A stretch of 64,000 nt of DNA from contig OZ018417.1 of assembly GCA_963969595.1 (NCBI GenBank), forward strand, positions 23,004,501 through 23,068,500. Reading direction: 5' to 3'. The notes under the pieces were generated by a model. The model had not been told where the DNA came from and searched no databases. It saw nothing but the letters and a program-made list of their open reading frames with translations. The DNA is from Neckera pumila (taxonomy: Eukaryota; Streptophyta; Bryopsida; Hypnales; Neckeraceae). Shown one piece after another: positions 23,717 to 35,967 of this stretch (position 1 is its first letter; each line of letters opens with the position of its first letter). The position numbers and the translations under genes are program-made.

Positions 23717-26290
23717 GTTGGATAGCGTTGACGTTGAAAAAAGGTAATATTAGATTTGATTGACAAATCCTTGAAACTTTGACCGCATACCATCGAACAT
23801 CTTCGGAAGGCTTATCCTTGGATCTAGAAACTTTGAAGTATCTAGATTTTAAACAAATGTATTTTTTCCTTGAATAGGGAACATCATTGAATTTCTAAAT
23901 GGAAAGTTTTAAGAAATAGTAATCGGCATATACTAAGAAGTTCCTGCCTCATGATTGTTGTTGAGTTTAGTTACAAATTTTTTTTGACCTAGTTAATGCC
24001 TTGATGGCTCTAGAAAAGTGTCCAACTTTGATTTAAGCAAATCAGCCTTACTAGTATCTATACCTTCCAACATTTGTCAAGGACAGAAGAATTAAAAGGG
24101 AATAAATACCTGGTCTTGATGTTTTATTGAACATCACTATTAACATAAAAACATGGATTGTTTTATTTAATGTCCACAAAAATGCGTTCCAAAAAATTAA
24201 AAATTATGAAAGCATCCCAAAAACACTATATTTTATAGTGTCAAAGTTGAGATATGAAGACTTATACTAAGTTACACAAGCCTACAAAGAGTTTTTTCTA
24301 AATAATAAAATATTTGCCTTCTATACATATTCAAAGTGCACTACTTTTGTGCAAGTGCAGAGAACACAATTTTTTTGCAAAGATATAAATGGTTGAAAAG
24401 GAGTACCTTTAAGTTAGGAAAAATGATCTATTTTTATTAATTTATTTGAAGTTTTTAACTATTTCCAAAAAATCAAACATAAGAATATCCATTTTTTTGG
24501 AATTTTCTATCACTCTTTTAGAGATAAATTTTTCTGGGCTAGAATTTTTGCACAGATATTATTTTGAATGCTTTACAAAATTATCTTTGTTTTATGTCAT
24601 ATAAATTTTTTTTAAACCAAAAGCCATAGTATTCACTGAAATAGATTATTTTTAGAAAAATGACAAGTGTTTTTTGCAATGACCCGTATATATACTAAAT
24701 TATTCATTTTAGATTGTTTTAGCCATGTAAAGCAAATTTGAAGACTCCTTTTAAGATGTGACATCGCTAATAGAAAAGGGACCTCAAATGAAGCAACTTG
24801 CAAAGGAAGTGTTACTAAAAACTATACATGCTATGTCATTTTGAGCATTACTTTGCCTGCCAATTGCTTCATTGCAGGCATCTTTTCTACTAGTGTATGG
24901 GTATTCTTAGGAACCATTTCAACATATTTGTAGGATATAAATGGAAAATTTCTTCAACAAAAGAGCTTAAATTTTAATTATAATTTCAAGGAAAAATTAA
25001 ACATTTACTTTGTCCCTAAAGGTACCCAAATACAAGTAAAGATTGTTTTGAGGGTTGGTTGTCTGTATTTGTCTGTATGTATTTGTACTCATCTTTCAAA
25101 TATGTATTCATATTTGTAACCATAATCATATTACTCTAACTCTTAGAATTTCTTATACAAAATTATTTTAAGGGAGGAGAAATTAATAGAGAGATCCTAA
25201 TTGTCTATTTTCAAGAGACAGTGGAATATGCAATCTCATAATCTATAAGCAAAATGCCAAAAACTAGACAGGCTGAATTCATGAAGCTTAAAATCTCCTA
25301 TTATTTAGTTTTCAAACAATTTTGGCCTAGACACCTTTTCATTTAAGAAATAATATCTTGTGATGTTCAATATACTTCAAAATTTAATATAATTTGTTCT
25401 AAGCTTATATTCTTTTGTATGGAAAAAAATCAACGTTTTAGACATTAATGCAAAAAGTTTGGATTTCAAGAACAATACTCATTTTTTATATTTTTATTTT
25501 GATATTTATATCTTTAGAATCTTGCAAATGCAATATTGAATCTTGATGAATTATACAATGTATATGAATTGGTGTGCAATTGAATCTTAATTGTAATCCT
25601 AGAATTGTTTTGATGAATTTTATAGCAAAAAACAATTGTCAAGAATTTTTAAAGTGTTTATAAGCAAGGGTTGAACTTTGGTTGTAGTTGTCCAATCACT
25701 CTCAAGCATTAAGAAAATAAGCTTTTGGTTACAAGATTTGAAACGTGATTTATAAATGGTCAACAGTTTTTTTTCACATCTTCTTTTCACATCAAACAAT
25801 AGATGGTTTTATTTCAATATTACTTGTACAACTTTCCGAATGGTCTATTTGCATTATAGAAATAAGTTTATGTTGTATTAGTTATTTTTTAATTTGCATA
25901 GGATAATGCAAGAAAAAGAACTTGTATAGTTTGGTAGCGTACTTTGCAGTTTTAGTTTTCAATACTTGATTTAGACATTTGGAAAGTCTTTTTTTTTTGA
26001 GCAAATAATTGAAATGAAGCTTCTCAATATTTTTTTTTTTTCTGTCTCTAGTACAAATTTTTGCCTTTTTCAAGGCAAAATTTTGCGCACGAAAAAAAAC
26101 AACCCGCAGAAAAACAATCAATTTGGTTATATTGACTCCAACACAGTTTTGTTTTAGTGAATCTTCAAACACTCTGGAGGACAAACTGAAAACTCACAAA
26201 TGACTTTTCAAGGTTACCGTAGAGATGAAGAATGCTCATGATGTGTACTTATTGTAGGAATCTGATCCATTTTTAGTAACTACAGTACTA
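23717..26290. other. AT-rich intergenic DNA, no supported gene
   Basis: Long A/T runs and only short, composition-driven open frames (for example the minus frame at 25882-26184, Lys/Phe-rich). No terminal repeats or protein similarity were recognised. Confidence 0.5.
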
Positions 26291-26556
26291 AGAGCATCTC
26301 CACCAGGGAGTCTTGTTTCTCTAAAAAATTTAGGGAGAAGACCTGAGATGTGGACAGAGATACAGAAAATTCACCGCACCAACCTTTTTCTAGAATTTGT
26401 ATCCGTGAAATATACAGATATCTGTAAAACTCTCACCGAATCCTGTATCTAGAGGCTCATATAGAGAACTGGCAAGGTCTCATCTCTATAAAGTCAAGGT
26501 TGATTGTTTTGAAACTTCAAGTTTAAGGATACAAAACACATTGATGGGGATGCTCT
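26291..26556. mobile_element. Possible small MITE with AGAGCATC termini
   Basis: Starts AGAGCATCTCCACCAGG and ends with tgatggggatgctct, an inverted match over about 12-15 bp. AGAGCATCTCCA termini are common in plant MITEs. No clear target duplication was seen, so the limits are approximate. Confidence 0.45.
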
Positions 26557-27461
26557 GAACCCGGTATCCCATATCCCTATCCCTATCCCATCCTTCTTCC
26601 TCCTCAAAGATGGGGACGGATAGGGCATTGCAAGCCCCACCAATTCGTCCATCAAAAGCTAATCTTGACCAGAAGTAGTGAGGCAGGTTTGGAGCACGTG
26701 AGCTGGAACCAGCCTCTCCATTTTTGAGACTACAGTAGCTGCTCCCACTGAAACTTCACCGAGAGATTCGTCACTAGCCGCCCTTGCCAATTGTTCCTAC
26801 TGAAGTCAAAGTTCGCTGCTTCAATATCAAAGACATAGTATACAGGCTCCAGCTCTAAACAATATATTTGTCGGTCTGATGGTGGCAAGTCAAGCAGTGA
26901 CGCACAAGCAGTGATCAAATACCTCCGCAATTGTGAGACAACATTATTTCTTCGTCTCGTAACTATTGCTACAGTCAGTATCTTCCACCAAATTTGAGCT
27001 CATGAGAGCATACAAGTAGAATGGCAAGTTCTTTTCTAACCTGGGTGTTGATCTCCTACTGTAGTGAATCCACAGTGTTCACAAAATGGAAGATGCGCAC
27101 AAAGTCAGTTTCTTCAGTGTTTTTCGAACTTTAAGAGCATTTTCAATTTAACTGTCACCTTTCCAGTTGATAGAGATGCATTCATACGCGGCTTTTCATT
27201 CGACAATTAGGACGGTCAGTTTAACTGAAAGTTTCCAATGTAATGGAAATTCCCTTTTGAAACAGCAGATGGGTTTTGACTTACGAAGGAGATGAATTAG
27301 GAGGATTAATCCCTAAATGCCTCAGTCCTTCTCTGAATTTTTGCACATTTTTGGCTTGTATCTTTCTACAAAATTATCATTTGTCGGAATTTCATGAATT
27401 TGGTCTTTTCTGACAATCCGACCTAAATCCGACTGCATTTCTACTCGCCGAGGTACAAGTA

Positions 27462-27602
27462 AGGGCCTCTTCACACTATGGCCGTCCAAGTCGAGAGGCC
27501 GTGAGACTCTGCAATATGATTGGTGGAACCGACAGACCCTGCAATATGATTGGTTGAAATGACGGACTCTCGACTTGGATGGCCATAGTGTAAAGAGGCC
27601 CT
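27462..27602. mobile_element. 141-bp inverted-repeat element flanked by TA
   Basis: The arms read AGGGCCTCTTCACACTATGG and, inverted, AGGGCCTCTTTACACTATGG, continuing with CC(G/A)TCCAAGTCGAGAG. So about 40 bp pair with few mismatches. TA lies on both sides (27460-27461 and 27603-27604). The centre holds two direct copies of tgcaatatgattggt. It could form a near-complete hairpin. The TA duplication suggests a Tc1/mariner-like (Stowaway-type) MITE, but the termini are not the classical Stowaway sequence. Confidence 0.65.
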
Positions 27603-27604
27603 TA

Positions 27605-29339
27605 GAGACATGATCACTGTACACACCCTTGCATCATCATTTGTTGTACTCCGTATTTTATTGTACCCCTTCCCCAAATCTGACGATGCTGCACTCCCTT
27701 TTCAGCATTTTCAACGGCCCCAATCCGTCTCCTTGGGCGGCCTAGGGTTAAAGGAAGGTTGTGTTGTCTAGATTCAAGTATTACATGGGATGAATGAGAA
27801 AGTTAGTAGAACTATTGTACATCAGGAAAATCAAAATAATTGTAAATAACAGTGCCTTGAAGTGCTCCAACTAGCGGGGTTTTTATGGGCAAAATTTTGC
27901 ACTTGTCATACTATTTCAGCCTGTCGGACGCCCTCCCTCCAGATTTGCTCCAGTGGTTTAGAGGCTTCTGGCAACACTTGTCCAAAAAAAAAACATTGGC
28001 TCCAACGTCCAGAATATGGACACTGGAATGTTAGAGTTCACCCCTAAATTACCAAAGTCCCTTTGGAGGACACTTGGGATTTTGGGCAAGCTCGTGCGAC
28101 CTAAAATTTTGACCTGATTTTTTGAAACTTTTTTTGAAGATAAAAAATCACATTAGCTTTCTAAAATTAGATTTTCTTTTTCAATGGGTGCATGGGAGCA
28201 AAAGTTATGCCACCCGAAGTCAAAAAAGCAGTTTGCCAGGTAGAAAAAAAAACTTGAAAAATTTGAACTTAATTTCTAAATTTTTTTTCCTTAAAGATCA
28301 TGTTTTTGTTTATATTTAAAGCTTTGATTCATTCTATTTGGACTCAAAATGAGAAAATTAAGGGCAATCTTGTTTTTTTGGGCAATCTAAGCATCTTCTA
28401 AAAAACAACTTACAGAGTTCATTTTTGAATGCAGTTTTCAATTTTTTCAATTTTTTTTGACAAGGTTAAATTTGTTTGCAAGAACAATCCCACTGTTGGG
28501 ATAATGGTGTTTTAATTCCACCTAAGAGCTATTAACAATTTAGTGTTTTGGTCAATTTTGAACCTACTTCTACTTAACAATTTTTTTATATGTAAAAAAT
28601 CAAGTTTTGACATTCTAAATTTTTTTTCCTTGGCTCTCAATTTAAATGTTCAACATAATTTTTTTTAATTTTATGGTGTATAGTGCAAAAAAAATTCACA
28701 AATGGCCGTCAAAGTCATCTGAAATTGCAGGCTACAGTTCCAAAAAAATTCTTTTTCCAACTTCAAATGCTAATATCTTCCAATCCATATGGTCAAACTT
28801 CAAGAGATTTTTACCACATGATCTAGACAAGTGAAGTATAAGATCCTATGGTTAGATTCTGAAGAAAAAGTTTTTTTTGGTTTAGAGAGTGATCGCAACA
28901 ACAATGGCAGTTTTCAGTGGTTTTGGAGCCAGAAACTACCTTGGTGTTTTAGAGGTTAAGAGTCTGGTTTGGTTGGACGGGTCACGTGATTGACCAGTTT
29001 AAGGTAGTGTGCTGTAAAAACGCCCCTCTCCTTCAAACCAACCCTATAATTAGTTGTAGAATGGATTGGAGGTGATCCTTAATTTCTAAAGGCCCAAGGC
29101 CTTTTTTCTGCCAAAAAACGCCTCAAATTGCCATTCTTTTAGCAAAGAGTGAAAAAAAATTAAAAATGTTTTTTTTGCACATCTAACCGCAGGATCTTAC
29201 ACCTAACTAGTATGAGAATGTGTGGAAAAAATTTCAGAATTTTTGACTGCATAGATTGCAAGATAGCTATGTTTAAAGTAAAAAAAACAAATTTTTCAGC
29301 ACATTGTGGGACTGAATTTTTTGACTTTGAACATTTTTA
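27605..29339. other. AT-rich intergenic DNA, no supported gene
   Basis: Contains poly-T/poly-A runs and short frames such as 28122-28319 that reflect composition. Some phrases resemble the neighbouring dispersed repeat, suggesting more decayed transposon sequence. Confidence 0.45.
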
Positions 29340-30030
29340 ACTTAAAGTTTTTACACTACAAGGCTTTGAGCTTTAAATTTTTATAGTAGAGAATTGAGTT
29401 GAGAATCTACCCAAAAAAGAAAAGTCAAAAAAACTTAATTTTCATTATTGAAAAATTTCTTAAGTAGAAGTAGGTACAAGATAGAAGGAAAATCTAAAAT
29501 ATTCATGTATTTTAGAAGGAATTAAAATGCACTAATCCTAGTGGTCAAATTGTTCTAGCAAATAAACTTAACCATGCAAAAAGAAGAATTCTGAAAAATT
29601 TGAAAATTTGCATTCAGAAATGAATCCTACAAGTTATTTTTTTCAAAAAGATGCTCTAATTGCCCAAAAAACAAGAATGTCCATAACTTTCGCATAACAA
29701 ATCCAAATGAAATGAATCAAAGCTTTTTAGATACACAAAAATACAATCTATGATAAAAAAAATACTAAAAAAAAAGATATAGTGCAAATTTTTTTGGCTG
29801 CCCGCTGTCCCTTGTTTCGAGCTTATTTGGTCATAACTTTTGTTCCCGGGCACTGATTGTGAAAAAAATTATATTCCCATGAAGCTAATCAGTTTTTCTA
29901 CCTCTCAAAAAAGTTTCAAAAAATCAAGAGAAAATTTTAGCCCGTAGGTACCTGTCCGAAAACGCATTTTTCCCCCAAAGGGACAACATGCTTTTAGAGA
30001 TTAAATGGCCCACTTTTTCTTTCTCTGAAA
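29340..30030 (+). repeat. Dispersed repeat family 1, copy B
   Basis: Same-orientation, diverged counterpart of 10480-11170 with the same order of landmarks (gagctttaaat, attcagaaatgaatcctac, gatgctctaattgcccaaaa, aatgaatcaaagctt, cataacttttgttc). It is followed closely by the large foldback. Confidence 0.65.
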
Positions 30031-30160
30031 AATTAGCTAAAAATAGTTTGATCATGAAAACCTATGAAAAAGGCAAATCATCCTTAAAAGGTCAATTTTA
30101 GAGCCTACTACCTTATGACGAGTTATTCATGCATTTGTTCCAAATTTTGCTTAATTGCAG

Positions 30161-31312
30161 GTACTGACGCATGATGTTAAATTGTTCTCACGAAAGTGGG
30201 CCCCATGATGATTTGTGTACGTTAGATGAATGGGCCCCAGTTGAGATCGTGGGTCCTAGGGTGCAGCTATAGGACCATGACTTCAATGGAACTACAAAAT
30301 TGTGCCTTCCACAAAACTGTAAGACTGCGGTACAATTTCATTGTTTTATAGGTCCTGCACTGAACAGACACGACAACGTTTTTAGTGTTTACGGCGGCAA
30401 TTTTAGGGTTTTGAATGTCGGATTAAGGTTTACGATGGCGTATTAGTGTTTAGAATGTTGTTTTTGACGTCTTGATTGAGTCCTACTACATATCCCATAT
30501 GAGTTGTTTTACCTCCTACCTCCCTTCATGTATATAAAGAACTTGTCTTTTCAGTTCTAAAATGCAAATCATAAATAATTTTTGAAGAAAAGTGAGAAGA
30601 CTTTCAAAATGGCAATTTAATATCTTCTAGAAAAGGACAACGTCCAAACAATTTTTTCAACTTCTACTAAGATAACGTTTGTGGTGCAATTGAGACAATG
30701 ATTTTCAAAGCTCTTGTAGGACGTATTCTTGTAGGATGTATTCTTGTAGGACGTATTCTTGAAGAACTTTGAAAATCATTGTCTCAATTGTGCTACAAAC
30801 ATTGTCTTAGTAGAAGTTGAAAAAATTGTTTAGATGTTGTCCTTTTCTAGAAGACATTAAATTGCCATTTTGAAAGTTTTCTTACTTTTCTTCAAAAACT
30901 ATTTATGATTTGCATTTAGAACTGAAAAGACAAGTTCTTTATATACATGAGGGGAGGTACTAGGAGGAAAAACAACTCATATGGGATATGTAGTGGGACT
31001 CAGTCAAGCAGGACATCAAAAACAACACTCTAAACACTAATCCGCCGCCGTAAACCCTAATCTGCCATCCTAAATCCTAAAATCACCGCCATAAACCCTA
31101 AAACCATCGTTGTGTTCGTTCAGTGCAGGACCTGTAGAACAATGAAATTGTACTGCAATCTTACAATTTTGTGGGAGGCACAGTCTTGTAGTTCCATCGT
31201 GGTCGTGGTCCTGCAGCTAAGCCCTAGCATCCGCAATCTCGACCGGGGCCCATTCATCTGACGTACAATGTGGGGCCCACTTTGGTGAGCAGGATTTAAC
31301 GTCCTGCGGTAC
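30161..31312. repeat. Large foldback (inverted repeat), arms ~550 bp, loop ~45 bp
   Basis: The left arm (30161-30712) is repeated in inverse orientation in the right arm (30758-31312). Matching blocks, outside to inside: agtgggcccca, agatgaatgggcccc, atggaactacaa, tacaatttcattgtt, aggtcctgcactgaac, acatatcccatatgagttgt, catgtatataaagaacttgt, aatggcaattta and acaatgattttcaaag. There are scattered mismatches and small indels. The right arm ends about 165 bp before the ENT start codon, so it may be that gene's upstream region or an element inserted there. It contains AAACCCTAA at 31052-31060 and 31093-31101. No coding frame was recognised. Confidence 0.85.
30713..30757. repeat. Three tandem 15-bp units at the foldback centre
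   Basis: CTTGTAGGACGTATT is repeated three times (the middle copy has T for C at position 10). It forms the unpaired centre of the large inverted repeat. Confidence 0.85.
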
Positions 31313-31475
31313 TGACACGTTGTCCACGCTGATGCACTGGTTGCCTGCACGCCTTCAATGCTGTACTAGCAGGCCGTGGATAGAAGAATAAGTAGAAACA
31401 ATCGCCCCTGGACGGCTGGACCTGAAACTTCAGTTCCACTGCTGCCCCCCGCGCGCACAGAGAAGCCGGGTGCGA

Positions 31476-34400
31476 ATGGAGACTAATTCACCAGCTGGAT
31501 TGCGAATGGCCCCGGAGAAGGTACGATCGACTGGACTCACTCACTCACTCACTCACTCACTCACTCACTCGAGAATTCGTTCCTCCATTTCTTTGTCAAT
31601 TATCGAACTGACGTGTGCTCTACAGTAGCTAATTGAGGTGGAGTGAGTGTGGCAGCAGCAGCAGCAGCAGCAGCAGCGGGGGTGGGCTCTGGGTATGGCC
31701 TGGTTGCTGGGACTCATGTTCCTCTTCCCCTGGAATTCCATCCTCACAATTGGCGATTACTACTACGCCATCTTTCCTGTAAGTTGCTGAACTCACACTC
31801 CTCTCGATTCTAGCTACTCAATTCTGAAGCATGCAGCTGCTTCATTGGCTTGCTTGCAATTCAGCTAGCTTCAGTAGTACGTAATTTACTTCACGGAGGG
31901 TCGAGCTAGTTGACAGACGTGATGGCTGCCTGTCCTGTTCTGTGCGTGTCGTCGATGGATGGATTGGGTGGCGTGCAGGATTACCATCCGTCGCGGGTGT
32001 TCACTCTGATCTACCAGCCGCTGGCGCTCACGACCACACTCATCTTCGTGTGCTTCGAGGCACGCGTCAGTACGCGCCAACGAGTGCTCGTCGGCTACGG
32101 CAGCTTCTTCGTTCTATTGCTGCTTTTCATCATTGTGAGTGTCGGACACCTGAAGTAGCCTAATTGTATCCGATCTCGCTCGCTCGCTCGCTTGCTTGCT
32201 CGAGAGAGTTGCGGGTTGATCGATCTGGTGCCTGCTTGCTTTATTGTGCTTTGGAGATCCTGTGCAGGTAGATTTGGCGACGTCTGGCCATGGCGGCGTA
32301 GGCCCGTATGTGGGGGTGTGCGCTCTTGTTAGTGGCCTCGGCATCGCGGACGGCGTGGCGCAAGGCGCTCTTGTGGGCGACCTTTCATTCATGGAACCGA
32401 TCTACATTCAGGTCGGTACTGAAATTATAGCATAACTTCTCAATCCCCGGCCTGCTAATTTAGATCGAGTTCATACGTCGTGGAAAGATTTGATCGTACG
32501 AGAATGTAGTGAGCTTGTAAGTGAGAGTTGAATGACGACAGAAGCTAAGGGACAGAGACCACTCTTTAAGCGCTGAGCCTAGTTAAGATAAAGTCACTAA
32601 AGATTCAAATCCAACAGATTCCCACACGCCAGAGAATGCATGATTGCATCATTTGTATACCACTGCAACAGTTTGAGAAAGATTTAAATTTGTATTTGTG
32701 GACGGTTGTCGAAAGCGGACACAAGTTATTTCTGATGCCGAGGTGTAAATTCTCAAAACCAATATGTGCCCGCTGTGCAAGATTTTGAGTGTCACCGTTG
32801 CAATTCCGTCCCCCTCCCTTTGTGCTTATGGACGATGGTCTGAGGCAGGCGTACTCCGCAGGGCTGGGGATGTCGGGACTGATAACATCTGCGTTGCGCT
32901 TCGTTACGAAAGCGGCATTCGGGGACTCGCATTCTGGAATTCGAAAAGGCGCATGTAAGAAGTCAGACTTCTTGGTTATGGAAATGAATGAATTATCCGC
33001 AATTGTGTGCATGCAACGATGCAGGAAGCTTGATCGACTTACTGCATTCATTACTTCTATGTCATTACATGCAGTGACGTTCTTCTCCATTTCCGCATTC
33101 TTAGAACTGGTGGGGTTCCTCTTATACGCCGTGGTGTTTCCGAAGGTGCAAACAATCAAGCAATTCCGTATAGTTGCGCGACAGCAGGGCGCTGTCACGG
33201 TGAAGGACGACCTGGCTGCAGCCGGGTTGCCCTCGGATCACGTACAAATGCGCATCACTCTACCCTTCAAGTTGGGCTTCCTTCTTACTTCTGTGTGAAA
33301 TCCAGGCCAACTCAAAACCCTAATTGGTGATGATTGTCGTTCCCAGGATAGCGAAATCGGCAAACCCACCACACGATTGACTGTGTGGCAGCTTGCAGCT
33401 CGGAATTGGGACTATCTGCTGGACCAAATCATCATCTACACGGTCTCCTTGAGTATATTTCCGGGGTTTCTGTATGAAGATACCGGGAACCACAAGCTCG
33501 GAACATGGTATCATTAATCCTTCGTACTCACAAGTATTCAATCACAAAACATTATTCGTGAGTTTTCAATGTTAAATACCATTACCCAAAGTGACAACTT
33601 CCAATACTGTTGAAGAATCATGTGATTAAGCCAAATTCTGAGACTTGTGTCCCAATGGCAGGTATGCATTGGTGTTGGTTGCCATGTACAATGCAGGCGA
33701 TTTTGGGGGCCGCTACTTGCCTTTGTGGAGGCCATTCTATCTGAAGTCACGGAGACTGATATTCCTGTTGTGCGTTGCTCGTGTGTTGTTCATACCGTGC
33801 TTCTACTTCGCTGCCAAGTATGCCGATGCAGGCTGGATGATCTTCTTGTGTATCATGCTCGGCACCACAAGTGGGTATCTGTCGGTCCTGGGATTTATGA
33901 GGGCTCCTCGCGGATACTCGGTATGTTTCATGTGCATTAATTTTCAATTTGGAAATTAGCTCATGTGACTCAAAGCATTGCTTAAAGGCTCCACGTTTCA
34001 AGTTTAACACTGAAGAATCCACAATTTCATAACTTTGGAGAACCTCAAGCAGAAACGTGGGCACATTTGGAATCACTGTCCTGCCGCTGCAGGCGAAGTT
34101 GTTTTGATCGGGGTTTTGATCTCATCATTTTCATTGTTTGTCAATTCTTGAAATCCAAGAAAATTGTCCAATCTACTGTTCGGTCTAATTGCCAAATAGA
34201 AATTTTGTCAAATCTGCTGCTGCCTTTTAGACTTGATAACCTATGAGAAGGACACTTGAGAAGGTTATAGGACATCTTGCCAAACTATTTTCACCCTTAA
34301 ATGTCCAAATTCTGCATATTTTGGTTGATCAAAGGGTCCATATTTAGCGGAAGAGAAAATTGTATCTTTCTGTGGGCCAGTCGAAGAGAAAGCGACATTA

Positions 34401-34619
34401 TGGTGGAAACATAGACATGGTACTGTATGGACTTTCACTTGCAAATGTACTTCAGTTGAGATTCTTGAACCTTCAAAATCTCATGTCTTACAAATCTGTT
34501 CGATTTTGCAGAGCCCGGAACAAAATGCTATTGGGAACGTCTTGATACTTGCTTTGATTCTGGGCCTCACACTGGGCGTACTATCAGGCTGGCTTTGGCT
34601 TATCGGCAAAGGATGGTAG
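31476..34619 (+). CDS. ENT: Equilibrative nucleoside transporter (ENT/SLC29 family)
   Basis: Multi-pass nucleoside transporter, probably with about 11 membrane spans, closest in pattern to Arabidopsis ENT3 relatives. Exons: 31476-31520, ~31653-31778, 31979-32134, 32268-32411, 32849-32954, 33075-33241, 33347-33507, 33662-33920, 34512-34619 (TAG). Exons 3-9 are secure, with matching phases. Family blocks are WNSILTIGDYYYAIFPDYHPSR (split across exons), LITSALRFVTKAAF, SIFPGFLYEDTG, YALVLVAMYNAGDFGGRY, GWMIFLCIMLGTTSGYL and, at the end, SPEQNAIGNVLIL and WLWLIGKGW. The hydrophilic loop between spans 6 and 7 is short. The start is less sure: exon 1 (METNSPAGLRMAPEK) is in phase with exon 2, whose 5' edge lies inside a CAG repeat. 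Translation could alternatively begin at the ATG at 31695. Maximum length is about 423 residues. Confidence 0.9.
31535..31570. repeat. (ACTC)9 microsatellite in ENT intron 1
   Basis: Nine uninterrupted ACTC units lie 15 bp after the proposed first donor site of the ENT gene. Confidence 0.9.
31653..31676 (+). repeat. (CAG)8 repeat spanning the ENT exon-2 acceptor
   Basis: Eight CAG units in frame with the ENT reading frame. They encode Gln and at the same time supply eight possible AG acceptor dinucleotides. Any acceptor chosen keeps phase 0, so isoforms would differ only in glutamine number. Confidence 0.7.
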
Positions 34620-35960
34620 ATGGACTCCATGTTACCTTATGAAGCCCCAACCTCTCTCTTGTGTTTCCATCTTTTCCCATCTGCAAATTGTGAGAATTGG
34701 CGATAAAAGAGTTGTTTTCATTATTGCTTGGACGGCGCAGTCTGCAAGGAGAAAAGCAAGGAATTGTAGCGCAAGATTCACGAAACTTGCGGCGACAGCT
34801 TGAAAAGGAGGAAACCTCTGCTGCTTGGGTTGGCCAGCACTGCTCAAGGCATTGTGAACATGCCAAAAGAGTGCAGAGTGGAAAATTAATGGTTGTAATC
34901 AAGCAGCGCATCGTTAAGAATTTTCCTGAGGGTGAGAACTCAAGGATTTGCTGGTACCCTGGACTCAGGGATTGTATCATGGAGGGATCGACTGTTCACA
35001 GACATGAGAGTCCTGCCACTTCATGGTTCCGGTGCACCTCTTGAATGTAGAAATTTGTACATCAGACGTTGCTTCTGGAGCCTCACACCTTTTCCTACAG
35101 CTAATTAAGGTAAACATGCCTATTAGCAAGCAGATTTGCTATTTAGGTACCTTACAGAAGCTATTTGTCAACTACTCATGCATTTTTCAGAGATTAAGAA
35201 GTTTGAGAGGAGTCATTTGCAAGTAGAATCAACACACTCCAACAAGAAATGAATTTTTTATGATTTTTCAAAGTTTGTTGAGATTAATTTGACAAAGTGT
35301 GGACAGACCAATGCTTAACCACACGTTGATGTGTTCCATCCCCAATTGCATTGTCATGATGCTAAAGGGTTTCTAAGACTGTAGTAATGGATAATTGTGT
35401 TAAATGTGGTTCCTAAGATTGATGCAAATGGTAAAAAATAGAAAAGAAATTAAAGAAAGAAGATAAAAATTGTCCATTTGTAGCAACTCTATGGAGATGG
35501 TTAGTTAGCAAAAATCCCACCAAAATCTCACCAAAATCCTACCAAATAATATTTCACTTGTTTTGAAATGCAAGTAGAAACAAGTTTACTTTGTGGAGTT
35601 CCACACAATATATAGTTATTTATTTTTAGAAATCCTTTGAAGAATAGCTAAAAGTATATTAGAAGACCATCTCCTCTAAATTTTAGCTCCAAATTCTTTT
35701 TTATGGTTTTTACTTTGTTTACCCCCCAAGTTGGAATATGTGACAAAAACTAGGGGATATTTTTCGATAGTAAAACATTTCTTCAAAACTTCCAAAACAT
35801 TAGACAAGACGTATCATAGTCATGAGTACCTTGCCTATGAATTTTGAATCATTTGGAGCCTAAACGCAAAGTCATGACCAAAAAACAAATCCCCTAGAGA
35901 AGTGTTACAAAAAGTAGTGGAGGTGTTTCTTACAATCACCTAGAACGCAATGTGTTAGTG
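34620..35960. other. ENT 3' UTR and following intergenic DNA
   Basis: 34620-35230 keeps gene-like composition and is probably the ENT 3' UTR. A plus-strand open frame at 34697-35044 matches no family and lies just after the stop, so I do not call it. Beyond 35230 the DNA is AT-rich without a supported gene. Confidence 0.45.
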
Positions 35961-35967
35961 CATGCTA

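Noticed and set aside
32160..32215. Clustered ctcg/cttg repeats as a possible regulatory array
   Set aside because: Simple-sequence tract inside an ENT intron with no further support.
34697..35044. A 115-codon plus-strand open frame just after the ENT stop
   Set aside because: No family resemblance and its position inside the likely 3' UTR; treated as chance.
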